From the NCBI RefSeq assembly GCF_932274485.2, contig NC_065886.2:10491501-10555500 (forward strand): a stretch of DNA of 64,000 nucleotides, read 5' to 3'. The number at the start of each line of letters is the position of its first letter. The stretch's first letter is position 1. This document shows, one piece after another, positions 1-10,549 of the stretch. Made by a program: the position numbers and the translations under genes. The notes beneath the pieces are model-generated. The model searched no databases. It was not told where the DNA came from and saw nothing but the letters and a program-made list of their open reading frames with translations. This stretch comes from Patella vulgata (Eukaryota > Mollusca > Gastropoda > Patellidae).

Positions 1-735
1 ATGCAACAAAAACTCTAATTAATTCATATGTTATCTCTAGACTAGATAATTTCAATTCCTTGTTATCTGGACTTCCTCTTACAGTAATTTATAAACTCCA
101 AAAAGTACAAAATTGTGCAGCTAGGCTAATAACACAAACAAAACAGTCCTCTAATATTACTCCAATATTGTACAGCCTTCACTGGTTACCGATTCAATAT
201 CGAATTAAGTTTAAAATTCTGCGTCTTACATTCAAATGTCTCAACAACCTCAGTCCTGCATATTTATCAGAACTTCTTGAATTGTATACCCCTAAATCCA
301 ACCTCCGCTCTTCCGCTGATCCATGTCTTCTTGTTGCACGTTATGCAAATTTAACTTCATTTGGTGACCGTTCATTTTATGTACAAGCCCCCCTACTTTG
401 GAACAAATTACCACTAGATATTAGAACATGCTCATCACTGGCTACTTTCAAAGAGCATCTAAAAACACATCTTTTTAAAGAAGCTTTTATATAAACGTTT
501 TATAAAGTTACTTTTATATAATATGTTCTTATTTTTAACCTGTGTTTTACTCAAATGTATTCTGTATGTTTTACCTTGTGATTTTAAACTTGTCGTTATT
601 TTTTATTTTCTGTTACCCTTTTATTGATATGTAGTTCTTATTTATGTATCTTTTAATTATGTACAGCGCATATTGGCACCTAACGGTGGAAGCTATGCGC
701 TTTATAAATTTTTCAATAATAATAATAATAATATG
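1..735 (+). mobile_element. CR1/Rex-like LINE, 3' part, running in from the left edge
   Basis: The left edge opens inside the reverse-transcriptase ORF2 of a non-LTR retrotransposon. The ORF is followed by about 170 bases of T-rich 3' untranslated sequence, then a GCGCTTTATAAAT tail and a short (AAT)n run at about 715-733. This kind of tail (GCGCTATA-like hairpin remnant plus trinucleotide repeat) is typical of CR1/L2/Rex-group LINEs, which do not end in poly(A). The same tail type recurs at 10851-10880 and, on the other strand, at 36660-36705. Confidence 0.75.
3..494 (+). CDS. LINE reverse transcriptase ORF2, C-terminal region (partial)
   Basis: The frame is open from the first bases of the window to the stop at 492-494, so the start lies outside; the first internal Met is at 60. 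The product is the region after the reverse-transcriptase palm and thumb of CR1/Jockey-group LINEs. It shows SRLDNFNSLLSGLP, then NCAARLIT, LHWLPIQYRIKFKILRLTFK, and near the end APLLWNKLPLDIR and LKTHLF. All of these are standard landmarks of the ORF2 C-terminus. The function would be target-primed reverse transcription of the element's own RNA. This part looks unbroken, but the catalytic domain is not in the window, so nothing can be said about activity. Confidence 0.75.
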   Translation, partial: ATKTLINSYVISRLDNFNSLLSGLPLTVIYKLQKVQNCAARLITQTKQSSNITPILYSLHWLPIQYRIKFKILRLTFKCLNNLSPAYLSELLELYTPKSNLRSSADPCLLVARYANLTSFGDRSFYVQAPLLWNKLPLDIRTCSSLATFKEHLKTHLFKEAFI

Positions 736-2553
736 CAATTACAGGGTGACAGCCAACAGATTGCATATTCTCATACTGAGAAAAGAATGGACAGTCAGAT
801 TTACGAATCCTTAACTAATATAAGAAACACGGAATCTTACAGAACATCGGAATGACGGACTGTCATACCAACGGACAGCCAGAACAAACCTTTGACAATA
901 TTTCATGTCCGTTAATTGTCTATCAAACACGCGGAATAAGGGAACGGTTGGTTGATTTCTGAGGTTTTACGTCCACTTCCACCTAAGGTGATATCGTAGA
1001 CCTGATTAGCTATTTATATGCCTTTACCGGCTTGCTAAATCCTATACGTCAAGCTCAACACGTGAACAAGATTAGAACAGGCACACGGCTTCACAATGCA
1101 CACATTAGCTTGCACAATTATTATACGGTTCTGGGTGCAAGGTAAAGTGACAAAAATTGCCACAGCACCTGAAATGGGGATCCTCAAAAAGACATTCGCA
1201 GCGGTTTTAGTGCCTATATTGTGGTATCTAAATGTGCTTGAGATGATACTGAAAAATATAAAATGGATGTATTTTGCTATCTCAATGTGCTTGAGATGAT
1301 ACTGAACAATAAGAAATGGTTATTAATCAAAGGTTTTTTGTCTAATATCCTCCATTTTTTCAAGAGACTAGGCTACTTTAAGTCTTTTTTGTATGGAGTA
1401 CCATCTCCCAAAAATCATCTGCATTAATGCATTAAAAATTTAGGGTATATATGGAAAACATAAAATTCACCATTAAGATTTTCTTGAAACAGCTTTTGTA
1501 TGGAATACACATTGTTATGTCTTTTTCATTCACCCTTCGAAACTTTGTGCCTGAAAGCATACCTCGCAATTAAACATTGGACATATTTACTAAGTTTTAC
1601 AGTAAAATATTTTCCAATAAATTTTATTCAATATTTATTCACCCTTAACACAGTTGAATGTGGAATCGTCTAACTGAATGATTGATTGGAAAATTCGACA
1701 TGTTGCAAATGGTACTCCATAGAAAAGCGTTAGCCCCACAAAAAATGTATTTAGGTAACATATTCTAAATCAAACCGTCAAAATACTTATTATTATAACA
1801 TAAATGAATAATAATCTATGCATAATTTAAAAACAGGTTTTAATGGTTATAACGTTTACCAACACTTGACAACGGAGGCCATGATAGCTTCGATTTTGAC
1901 AGTTTTGTATTCACCAATTTTTAATACGTTCCATATGAATAATGTTGATATTCAAAGAAGTGACAGTTCATTTTAAATGAATGTCAATGGTCTATATTAC
2001 AATATACCACCTGATTAATCGATAATATTATTGTGATAGTGTAAGTCAAAACGTATATACTACCTCTTTATTTACCTTTCTGTTTCGTTTTAACGCTTCA
2101 CCGAAAGTTGAAAAAGTTCATGAATGATTTATTTTTTAATATCATCAAATCAAGTAAATGGCACATCATTTGTATTCTGATATGAATTAACCTTATTTCG
2201 TAATTTACATTTTAAAATAACCGTTTGCTCATTGATATAAGCGTAAGGCGACCTCTCTCTCTCTCTCTCTCTCTTGCGAATTAAATTGAATGAAAATCAC
2301 CAAGGCAGTAATTATTTATATTTTTGTTCAATTTATTTCACTAGTCAGCCATTTTATTATGAAAAACTTACGCCTCGTATGCAACAAATGTTATAAATGG
2401 GAATATTATATTGTAAAAACTCAATTGTTGATTTTTACAGCGGTAATAAAAGGTATTATCCATGTTTTAAAATCGATTATGATTGTATAGTGAAGCCTCA
2501 ACATGGAAATAATTATTTATGATCAAAGTAAAAGGTATTATATTTTCGTGTTT
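736..2553. other. No gene seen; AT-rich intergenic DNA
   Basis: No convincing ORF. A fragment at about 950-1000 (TTTTACGTCCACTTCCACC) recurs in opposite orientation at about 21755-21800 and may be the 3' end of a third SINE type. A duplicated phrase, TCTCAATGTGCTTGAGATGA-like, lies at about 1230 and 1280. A (CT)n run lies at 2254-2274. Confidence 0.4.
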
Positions 2554-2555
2554 TA

Positions 2556-2587
2556 CTATTCAAAAAAAGTTGGGGATATTTGATTTT
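2556..2587 (+). repeat. Tc1 left terminal inverted repeat
   Basis: Begins CTATTCAAAAAAAGTTGGGG and continues to GATTTT. The reverse complement of 4010-4041 gives the same sequence with GTAGGGG for GTTGGGG and one extra A. Confidence 0.9.
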
Positions 2588-2848
2588 GGGGGCATAATAC
2601 TAAAATATGCAAATGACTACGAAAAAAGTCACTATAGAACCTAACAGAAGAAACATTTCCAGTTACATGTGACGCCCAAACGCACCAATAGCTACCGAAT
2701 GGAATGCAGGTTATGCTTGGGATCATCATGGGGGTCCAACCCAAGATTTGCACGACTCTGACTTTGAATGTTACAGTCATTGTGGCATTGAATTCCAGGG
2801 TGGAAACATCAGTTTAATTGTTTTAGTGACCAGAAAACAAATTTTGAA

Positions 2849-3826
2849 ATGCTACAGATCGGCACAACACAGGCGGTTGTGGCGCGGACGATGAATGTTT
2901 CTCAGTCTGTCATAAGCAGGCTATGGTCCAGATACCGTGATACACAATCTTTACAGGACAGACCACGCTCAGGTCGACCAAGGGCGACAACTCAAGCCCA
3001 GGATCGATTTATCCGTACCTTGGCCTTGAGAAATCGTGTCATCACAGCTAATCAGATCAGCACTCGTCTTCAAACAGACACTGGTGTGAGAGTGAGTGGC
3101 CAGACGATTCGGAATCGACTGCATAGGGGTCACCTTCGCGCCCGACGTCCTCGCGTGATCCCTTGTTTGAGAGATCATCACATTCAGGCAAGACGTCGTT
3201 GGTGTAGGGATCGTCAACACTGGGATAATCGACGCTGGAGCAATGTGATGTTTTCAGATGAGTCAAGGTTCACTGTTGATTTTTTGGACAGACGTAGGAG
3301 GGTGTGGCGTCGTCGAAACGAGCGCTTCCAAGACGTTAACGTCATCAGACATGATCGATTTGGGGGTGGTTCTGTTATGGTGTGGGGAGGCATCACTGTT
3401 GCTGGAAGAACGGCTTTACATGTTGTTGCAGGGCGTGTTACAGGCCAGTACTACCGGGGCAACATCTTGGCAGTCCATGTTGTGCCGTTCGCACGACGTC
3501 ATGGCCGCCGTTTCATCTTCCAGGATGACAACGCAAGATGTCACAGGGCCAGGATCGTTACAGGTTACCTCCAACAACAGAACATCACCACATTACCTTG
3601 GCCAGCACTGAGTCCCGACCTCTCCCCAATCGAGCATGTCTGGGACATGCTTGGACAGAGGTTACGTCAACGTCAACAACGTCCTGCCAATGTCCAAGAA
3701 CTTGCTGCTGCGTTGCAACAGGAATGGGACAATCTGCACCAAAATGACCTTAGACGTCTCATTAGGAGTATGCCACGTCGGATCAATGCTTGTTTGGCAA
3801 ACAGAGGAGGATTTACCCGTTACTGA
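2849..3826 (+). CDS. Tc1-type transposase (DD34E)
   Basis: A 325-residue cut-and-paste transposase of the Tc1 family. The N-terminal paired helix-turn-helix DNA-binding region (residues 1-110) includes SQSVISRLWSRYRDT and the linker PRSGRPRATT, which holds the GRPR-like motif. The catalytic RNase-H-like fold has its first aspartate in FSDESRF, the second in FQDDNARCH, and glutamate in SPDLSPIEHVWD. There are 34 residues between the second Asp and the Glu, which gives DD34E. VMVWGGI, a Tc1 landmark, lies between them. Family members are usually about 340 residues. The frame is open upstream to about 2792, so a few N-terminal residues before this Met may be lost or the annotated Met may be the true start. 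No break is seen. Confidence 0.92.
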   Translation: MLQIGTTQAVVARTMNVSQSVISRLWSRYRDTQSLQDRPRSGRPRATTQAQDRFIRTLALRNRVITANQISTRLQTDTGVRVSGQTIRNRLHRGHLRARRPRVIPCLRDHHIQARRRWCRDRQHWDNRRWSNVMFSDESRFTVDFLDRRRRVWRRRNERFQDVNVIRHDRFGGGSVMVWGGITVAGRTALHVVAGRVTGQYYRGNILAVHVVPFARRHGRRFIFQDDNARCHRARIVTGYLQQQNITTLPWPALSPDLSPIEHVWDMLGQRLRQRQQRPANVQELAAALQQEWDNLHQNDLRRLIRSMPRRINACLANRGGFTRY

Positions 3827-4009
3827 CTTGGTTGTGATGCTGTGGTAACTTTGCTGTTTGACCCCGGGTATCATTTTACCCTTATAATGGTCAGTCTGTG
3901 CCTTACTTAGTCTAACGATCATTTGGAATAAATCAATGAATGTGAACTTCATTTCATTTTGTCATTTGTTTCTTCGTCAGTTTCATTAGGTGACTTTAAT
4001 AACACTTAA

Positions 4010-4041
4010 AAATCAAATATCCCCTACTTTTTTTTGAATAG
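4010..4041 (-). repeat. Tc1 right terminal inverted repeat
   Basis: Reads ATCAAATATCCCC on the plus strand and ends GAATAG, followed by TA. It mirrors the left end at 2556-2587. Confidence 0.9.
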
Positions 4042-4043
4042 TA

Positions 4044-5009
4044 TATATAAGGAAGTCCCAATAAAGAAATAAATATTTATGATCAAAGATTGATGTAACG
4101 TTTCTAGAAGTTAGCGGCTCTGCGTAACAATATAATATGGCCGTAACAATATTGTGACCTTTACCAATTATTGAATCAAAATTCATATTCAAGAAATATA
4201 GCAATTAATGTGGGTTATTTTGATACATCATAGGTTAATAAACATACTGGTCATTTTCATTTTTCATTGTCATAAACATATATCATATTTGGTTGACCAA
4301 ATTAGGTAATAATCCCCGCCGGTATGCATGTCCATCTATGACGTAAGGAATCGGGGGTCTGGCATCTATAGAACAGCAGAACCAGGGCTTGAATAAGCAG
4401 ACGGCCATTTAATTCTGAGAGATCCAGGGTGCAGTGGTCCCCAAAGTCAACCTCTAGACCATCAAGGCTAATATAAAGATGTATAACAGTGTAGCGCTAT
4501 ATCTGACTTGAGCGGATTGAGAGAGGACGGCGGTCGTTTTATTTGTTCATAAGACCTATGCTTGAATATATATTCCTAGTTGTGATAACTTTTATGCCGC
4601 GATATATTTATCTATATAAAATCATATTTTAGAAGAACACTGTGTTCTTGAGGGTTTCTTAATACTAAAACAAAAGACTATGTGAACTGATATTAAAGCC
4701 CTTGGTGAAGTCCATATTAAGAGCTGTAACAGGAAACTACTAGACATGACGTTTCACTGCCGAGACATAGAATGTAGGGAGGATTTGATCGTCGTTACCA
4801 GGATATAGCTACATATTCGGTGCCGTGAAAACCAGAGATATTTTACATATTCGAGTTGATGATGCTCTGCTACAATGCTGAATATTGACAAGGTCTGTCC
4901 GCCAAAATCTGTAGCTGCTATCGCGTTAACGAGAAATTGTGATGTCAGGTTGACATACGCAGTGACTCCAAACTACGGGCGGGCGTATACAAATGCACAT
5001 GAGGATGTT
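4044..5009. other. No gene seen
   Basis: AT-rich sequence without a recognisable ORF or repeat. A TATTTATGATCAAAG phrase at about 4073 repeats one found just left of the Tc1 insertion at about 2513, so the two sides of the Tc1 share a short direct repeat longer than the TA duplication. Confidence 0.35.
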
Positions 5010-5150
5010 CTCCGGACCCTCCAGTTTCCACGCACCGCTAAAGACCTCTACACACTAGCAAATAGTTGAACAATATGTTAGTCCGAAAATGACCGGGTTT
5101 GTGTCGAACGGACATTTACCCCCCCCCCCCCTCTCTCTCTCTCTCTCATA
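5010..5150 (+). mobile_element. SINE family A, 3' half
   Basis: Matches the 3' half of the copy at 10550-10847: the CTCCAGTTTCCACGCACCGCTAAAGACC region, GTTAGTCCGAAAATGACC, GTTTGTGTCGAACGGAC, then a C run and (CT)n. The tRNA-like head is absent. Confidence 0.7.
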
Positions 5151-5288
5151 TATATATATGCCACGTTCTACTATTCGCCATGAACAAGAAAAAGCGACTC
5201 TCAACCAACCAGTGATTTGTTTTTCGACATGACAACATGTTGCAATGATGAAGTGCACTGCACGATGATATTAAATCTATTTCGAACA

Positions 5289-5984
5289 TTCTGCGACAAT
5301 AAAGATGATCCGAACAATTATAGGCCAATCTCAATTATCCCCACAATTTCAAAAATATTCGAAAGGCACTTGAGCACTCAAATTCAAACTTATTTGGAAA
5401 CTCTCAATGTTCTTTATGCTTACCAATCTGGATTTAGATCAAATCATTCATGTGCTACTACACTGATCCGAATGACAGATAATTGGCTTGATGCTATCGA
5501 TAATGGTGCGATGAGTGTTATAGTGTATCTTGCTTTTAGCAAAGCATTTGATCTCATTGATCACAAATATATTATTGAAAAACTACATCTTTATCGATTT
5601 GATAATAATTCACAAATTTTGATTGAATCATATCTTGACTCACGGAAGCAAAAAGTATGTTTAAGATCAATTACCTCCTCAATTACTACAGTCAACTGCG
5701 GGGTTCCACAAGGTTCGATCCTGAGTCCTCTCCTATTCCTTATTTTTATAAATGATCTCCCACTCAATATTGAATCAAGTCAGATAGATTTGTTTGCTGA
5801 TGACAGTACCCTGCATTGTTCACACAAAGATATTTTATCCATCGCCAATTATCTCCAAAATGATCTGTATTCGGTTGCTAAATGGTGTAATCAATCCTTC
5901 GAAAACAAAATCAATGCTGATTTCATCAAAACACAAAAGAAATCAGAAAAACCTAACTTTATGACTCCATGGAGAGAAAATTAA
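5289..5984 (+). pseudogene. LINE reverse transcriptase domain, decayed
   Basis: Reverse-transcriptase fingers and palm of a CR1/Jockey-group LINE. NNYRPISIIPTISKIFE marks block 1 and YQSGFRSNHSC marks block 2. VYLAFSKAFDLIDH marks block A, where the first catalytic Asp (normally LDFSKAFD) is replaced by Ala, although the second Asp is kept. CGVPQGSILSPLLFLIFIND marks block B and LFADDSTL marks block C with the FADD catalytic pair intact. The frame runs off into unrelated codons after about residue 240 and stops at 5984. The Met at 5217 belongs to upstream sequence and is not the element's start. The Asp-to-Ala change alone should kill polymerisation, so this is a dead copy. Confidence 0.75.
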
Positions 5985-6133
5985 GAAGGTTACTACCGCA
6001 AAATTACTTGGAATTCAAATTGACCAAGACCTTAATTGGGAAGCACAGATAGCAGATATGTCTAAAAAAACTTGCATCAAAAATATTTCTCCTAAATAAG
6101 ATAAAAGATCATTTACCTTACGAGACAAGAATT

Positions 6134-6625
6134 TTGTTTTATAACAGTTACATACTACCAATATTTGATTATTGCTCTATTATTTGGGAAAATGCTACCA
6201 AAAGTAGATTAGACATTCTTTTAAAATTACAAAAGAGGGCAGCAAGAACTATTCTTGATGCACCAATTGAAACTCCGTCCACCTCTTTATTTACTAAACT
6301 CGGTTGGCTTACCCTTACACAGAGGATTCTTTATAATAAAATTGTCTTATCATACAAAATTATTACATTTAATACTCCACTTTATCTAAATTCCTATTTT
6401 ATTGAAAAATCTCTTGTTTTCAAAACGGATATCTTGCTCCGTTCACAGACCAGTATATCTCTTTTTCTTCAAAAATGCAAAACGGAATCCATGAAACGTA
6501 CTTTTCATTATTCTGCATGTCTTTTATGGAACAATCTGTCTTTTGATATAAAGATGTGTAAAAATGTTGAAAATTTTAAGATTAAACCGAAAACTCATTT
6601 ATTTTGCACACTGAAGGAACCATAA
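6134..6625 (+). pseudogene. LINE ORF2 C-terminal piece
   Basis: Continues the element above in another frame. It reads FYNSYILPIFDYCSIIWENA, LQKRAARTILDAP, LGWLTLTQRILYNKIVLSYK and ends with LLWNNLSFDIK and KTHLF. These are the expected landmarks of the ORF2 C-terminus after the RT domain. Confidence 0.75.
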
Positions 6626-6919
6626 TATTCAACTGATGACATACTTATTATTTTTAACTTGCAACTGCATTCTATCTTATACCCATACTTTTTTTTGACT
6701 CTTTGATGAAAATGGGAGGGTATACACCAATACACGGCCACTTTTCACGGCCACTTGGGATAAAAATAACAAAATCATGATTTACATATTTATTTGAACA
6801 TCTACAACCCGTTTTGAACATGTTATGGTAAAAGAGTCATTATTTTCAACTTTCTCAGCACTTTTCGAATTTGCGTCACTCTCAGTCATATTCTTACATT
6901 TTGTCTCACATTTCTTTAC

Positions 6920-7430
6920 ATTTTGATATCTAGTCGCACTTTCACATTTTGTGGCGGCTTATGCTCATCCGCAGCACATAATCCAAATATTTTACTATTA
7001 TAAATTAATCTCTTGGCATTTTCAACACTAAAAAATTTCAAATTTTGTCGTGGTTCATGCTCATCCGCAGCACGTAATCCAAATATATTACTAGTATAAA
7101 TTAATCCATTGGCATTTTCTACACTACAAACTTGAGAACTCTACAATTCCAACTCGTCTTCATTTAATGGCTGTTCTTGTTTTTGTCTGTCAGTGGATGT
7201 CAATACCTCACGAAGTTAATGAATTGATCTGTGCGGAAATTAGCAAATGTACCTTGCTTATCAAAAAAGTTAAAATCCATTCTTTTGTACTGATCTCGAA
7301 GTGTCACCATATTCCTATGCAATTGGTATTTTTCCTCGTGTTTGGCAGAATTCGACTCATCTGCATGGCTTTAATTTCTTGTTCTGTGATTGTGAAGGAT
7401 CGGGCTTCTAAATCTTCGCGATCATTATAA
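6920..7430 (-). pseudogene. Decayed Crypton-like (tyrosine recombinase/DUF3504) fragment
   Basis: On the minus strand this stretch reads, in more than one frame, EARSFTITEQEIKAMQ, LPNTRKNT, FRTDQFINFV and then IFGLRAADEHEPRQN. The order NT(K/R)K.T followed by FGLRAADEH resembles the DUF3504 domain of Crypton-derived proteins (KIAA1958/ZMYM type), where FGLR.(A/C)(D/E)EH precedes the recombinase core. The FGLRAADEH segment is present twice, as a direct duplication of about 94 bp (6951-7047 and 7048-7136). Several frame breaks and stops are present, so it is not a gene. The assignment rests on two short motifs and could be wrong. Confidence 0.4.
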
Positions 7431-7439
7431 TCTCTTGCA

Positions 7440-8310
7440 AAACTGATATTCTCGGTCTTAGAATTATATATATGTTGTGATTTTGCCCTGTATAATACAG
7501 ATGTCCGTCAGGATAACCGGGACTACTTCCACCTATCCACGGAGTCCCGTGCTACCAGCGGGATTTAACCTATATATTGCTGTTTTGCCGTAGCAGCGGG
7601 TCAGATTATGTTTAAACTCAAAATAGGTAACATTGTTAGTTTATGCGGACGCCTTACATGCCAAGCGGGGCTTGGATAATATACACTCGACACTACATAT
7701 CTGTGACATTATAAAGTAGGATTCTTCGACGAATTCCCACATTCATTTCTGCCATCCACTACAATCGACGCAGCCAGGATGTTGGCAAAACAACAAGAAA
7801 TGGCTATTGTACAAAATGATTGGATGACGTTTGCTTTTCTCAACCAATCAATATCCCTGTTATGAACATTTTCCCTGACCCGATTTAAACCGTGAAATGC
7901 ACGTGCGGTGTACTGACATCATTTACCTGAGTAGAAATAAGCGTTTGCGATGAGATAATTGGGGGGCTCTAAATGGGAAACTTTGATAAATTTGTGAAAT
8001 GAAAAATGCTTTTGAAATCGGGAAAATAGAAAAAAATCTCTATTTCTCGAAAAAGTATTTAGTATAAGTCAGTTATATATTTTGTGTGTAATTATAGTGT
8101 TCTTCCTATATTCTACTTGTATAATGTATAAGTTTTGTAGTTTGAGAGTGACTTCCAACTTTAAAATGCTATTGCATTTCAAATGATTTTGAATTTATCC
8201 TGATATTACATGTATATATGTCTTTGAAGCTTAGGAGGGGGACCTATGGAAGATTAGTTTTTTGGGTTTTTTTTTGTAAACTAAATACGTTGCCTCATTA
8301 AATAAGGTTA
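7440..8310. other. No gene seen
   Basis: No ORF of note. Sequence around 7505-7575 is GC-richer (GGATAACCGGGACTACTTCC) but forms no tRNA-like cloverleaf. It ends in an (TTA)n run at 8310-8330, which borders the long repeat that follows. Confidence 0.35.
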
Positions 8311-8314
8311 TTAT

Positions 8315-10495
8315 TATTATTATTATTATAATGCGAAATTTCCGAAATCACCGAAGTTGTGTTTTTTTTTAAAATTTTGCCGTAATATTTACAAAAATCG
8401 ACGGATTTTAACATTTGATACATTTTGACATAGCCGGAGACAGGGCAAATAGCTACGGTACTTTAGATGTTTGATTTTCGACGAATCTTCGCTGATATGC
8501 GCGAAATTTTGAAGATTTAAATTTTTACAAAATTTTTTTTTATTAACAGTATTTTACACATGATTAAATGGTCATCTTACTTGAGCAAAGATGTGAACAA
8601 ATTTTGTCTCAGTAATTTACGTTAGCCGCCATTGGCTAAATTCAGTTTTTCGGTCCTAGAGTAATTATTTATTGTTTGATTTGTATAATAGAAAGTTCAT
8701 AAGGTCCGTTTTCCGAAATGTCATTTTTCATGTTACCGATAAGTTTCCTGTCGGCAAAGGAAGTGACATAATTTTACCAAAAACTACAATTTTGACAGTT
8801 CGTTACCACTTTTTGAAAGAAAATATTATTTATTTCAAATCTAGTATAACTGAAAGGGTACGCGCGCACAAAACATCGGACTCGGTTTTTTAATTTCGAT
8901 TTTGTTTTCGGGCTATATCGATTAAAAGGTGAAAAAAGCTGTAAAAATAAGCTATTTACAACCCATCCAGCGTCTTCATATTTTCAAATATTTCTTCGTA
9001 ACTTTTATAAACTCGTAGCAATAACCCATACAAAGAGAATGTATGTGAAAATTAGTCTGTAATATAAGCAGTTGCCGAGAAACAGGCCGGTTTTTTTTGC
9101 GTCATTTTTCACATTACTTTGCCTGTAAAATAGTCAATTATTATTTGATTTGCAATTTTGTTTTACTATTTGATGAATAAAGCAACATTTGACTAGGTCA
9201 AACCACTTAACATTTTCACTGTCACCGGAAAGGACGTCATTCGGGTAAAAACTGTATTTTTGGCCTTAAAAACAAATATTTTATTAAAATGAGTCTTTTT
9301 ATATGTTTTTAAAATTCTGATATTTGATTCCAATGAACAAATAGAATGAACCCATATTATCATGCAGATACCACAAAAAGATTTCTAACTTGTACGGTTG
9401 CAGAGAAAAAGACGATTTTCTACTAGTATCTTTTCAAGGTTTATGGTCTATAAAAGTGTCCAGTATTATTCGATTTTTATAAAATTTCCCCATGTGATGC
9501 CATATGACATTTCTGATTTCATAAATCTAATTTTACATTTTCATTCTCAAATATTTTTTTGAAGTAAGTTATATTTAGCATTCGTTTAACATTATGATAT
9601 TTTATTCCAATGGACATATAGATTGAATCAATATGATCATAGAGATGTCCACAAATTGCTTCTAGCATCTTCCGTTGTCGAGAAATAACCACTTTTGTCA
9701 GGATCCTTTTTTAAATATTTTTTGCCTTATTAAATTAAGTTTATTGGTTCTAGGTTACTTTTTTATTTCCCGAGGGCTGTACTATATACCGGAAAACACC
9801 GGAAAACAACCGGAAAAAAACGGAAAACTACCCGAAAACTACCCGAAAACACCATGTTATACTGAATACCGGAAAACACCGGAAAAACGATAAATACCGG
9901 AAAACACACTAAATACCGGAAAACACCCAAATAGGTAACTCGGAGCCTGGTCCTCTTGAAAACACCGGAAAAACCTAACCCCAACCCACCGCTGGTCCTC
10001 TGGAAAACACCGGAAAAACCTAACCCTAACCCTAACTCCCCGCAAACAGAGGACCAGGCTCTGGGTTACCTATTTAGGTTTTTTCCGCTATTTAGTGTGT
10101 TTTCCGGTATTTTGTGTTTTTCCGATGTTTTCTGGTATTAAGTATAACATGGGGTTTTCCTGTAGTTTTCCGGTGCTTTCCGGTAGTTTTCCGATTGTTT
10201 TACGGTGTTTTCCGGTATGTAGTATTGCCGTTTCCCGATATGTATAATACAAAGTTCATATGTATCATGGGGCAAATCAGTAACTTTTTTGTTACCGATA
10301 ATATTTTGTGTCGCCACCGGAAGTGACGTAATTTTGCGAAAATTTACAATTTTGACCGAGATCACTTTTTAACATATGTAGCACATTTATGTCCCTGGGT
10401 TTGGATGATTCTCTGTCTATTTTGTAACACATGTGCAATGCTTATGTGGAAACATGTTTAACGGTTTCATATTTACCGGAAGTGACATAACCCTA
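8315..10495 (+). repeat. Unclassified long non-coding repeat, copy 1 (interrupted)
   Basis: Shares long runs of sequence, in the same order, with the array at 16410-20115. Examples are TAGCCGGAGACAGGGCA, CGCCATTGGCTAA, TCAGTTTTTCGGTCCTAGA, TTTCCTGTCGGCA, CTATTTACAACCCATCCAGCG and CGGTTGCAGA. It carries no long ORF. The copy is interrupted at about 9771-10235 by a foldback element and resumes to about 10495. Many positions carry CCGGAAGTGAC-like phrases. It may be a large non-autonomous transposon or a dispersed satellite; no terminal repeats characteristic of a known class were found. Confidence 0.65.
9771..10235. mobile_element. Foldback element made of CCGGAAAACAC-type repeats
   Basis: The left arm (9771-9960) is a tandem of CCGGAAAACACCGGAAAAC-like units, and the right arm (10052-10235) is its reverse complement (TTTTCCGGTGTTTTCCGG). 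The arms are about 185 bp and the spacer about 90 bp. The spacer begins and ends with an inverted GGTCCTCT/AGAGGACC pair and holds a short (TAACCC)n tract. The structure would fold into a long hairpin. It sits inside repeat copy 1. Confidence 0.75.
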
Positions 10496-10549
10496 ACGCT
10501 AACCCTTTACTTCACTTTGTCGTATTAGCTGGAACACCCAGCGCTATAC

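Larger units (their letters stand above)
2554..4043 (+). mobile_element. Tc1-family DNA transposon, apparently whole
   Basis: The element body is 2556-4041 (1486 bp), bounded by inverted repeats and by TA at 2554-2555 and 4042-4043, the expected TA target duplication of Tc1/mariner elements. One transposase frame fills the centre. The two ends match over about 34 bp with one substitution and one extra A in the poly-A tract. Intact ends plus an unbroken frame with all three catalytic acids suggest a young insertion. Confidence 0.92.
5217..6720 (+). mobile_element. CR1/Jockey-group LINE, 5'-truncated and frameshifted
   Basis: A 5'-truncated non-LTR retrotransposon; similarity starts near 5289 (DDPNNYRPIS) directly after a SINE remnant. 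Two open pieces (5217-5984 and 6134-6625) are joined by a stretch that still reads as LINE in shifted frames (KLLGIQIDQDLNW, then NKIKDHLPYETRILFYNSY). Sequence after 6625 to about 6720 is probably 3' UTR. At least two frame breaks separate the pieces. Confidence 0.75.

Noticed and set aside
950-1000. SINE copy matching 21755-21800
   Set aside because: Only about 45 bp is shared and no head or tail could be found, so it is noted but not called.
3258-3611. ORFs overlapping the Tc1 transposase on both strands
   Set aside because: Shadow frames of the 325-codon transposase with no motifs of their own.
9675-10326. Several ORFs rich in Phe/Pro/Glu
   Set aside because: Translations of the CCGGAAAAC foldback arms, not genes.
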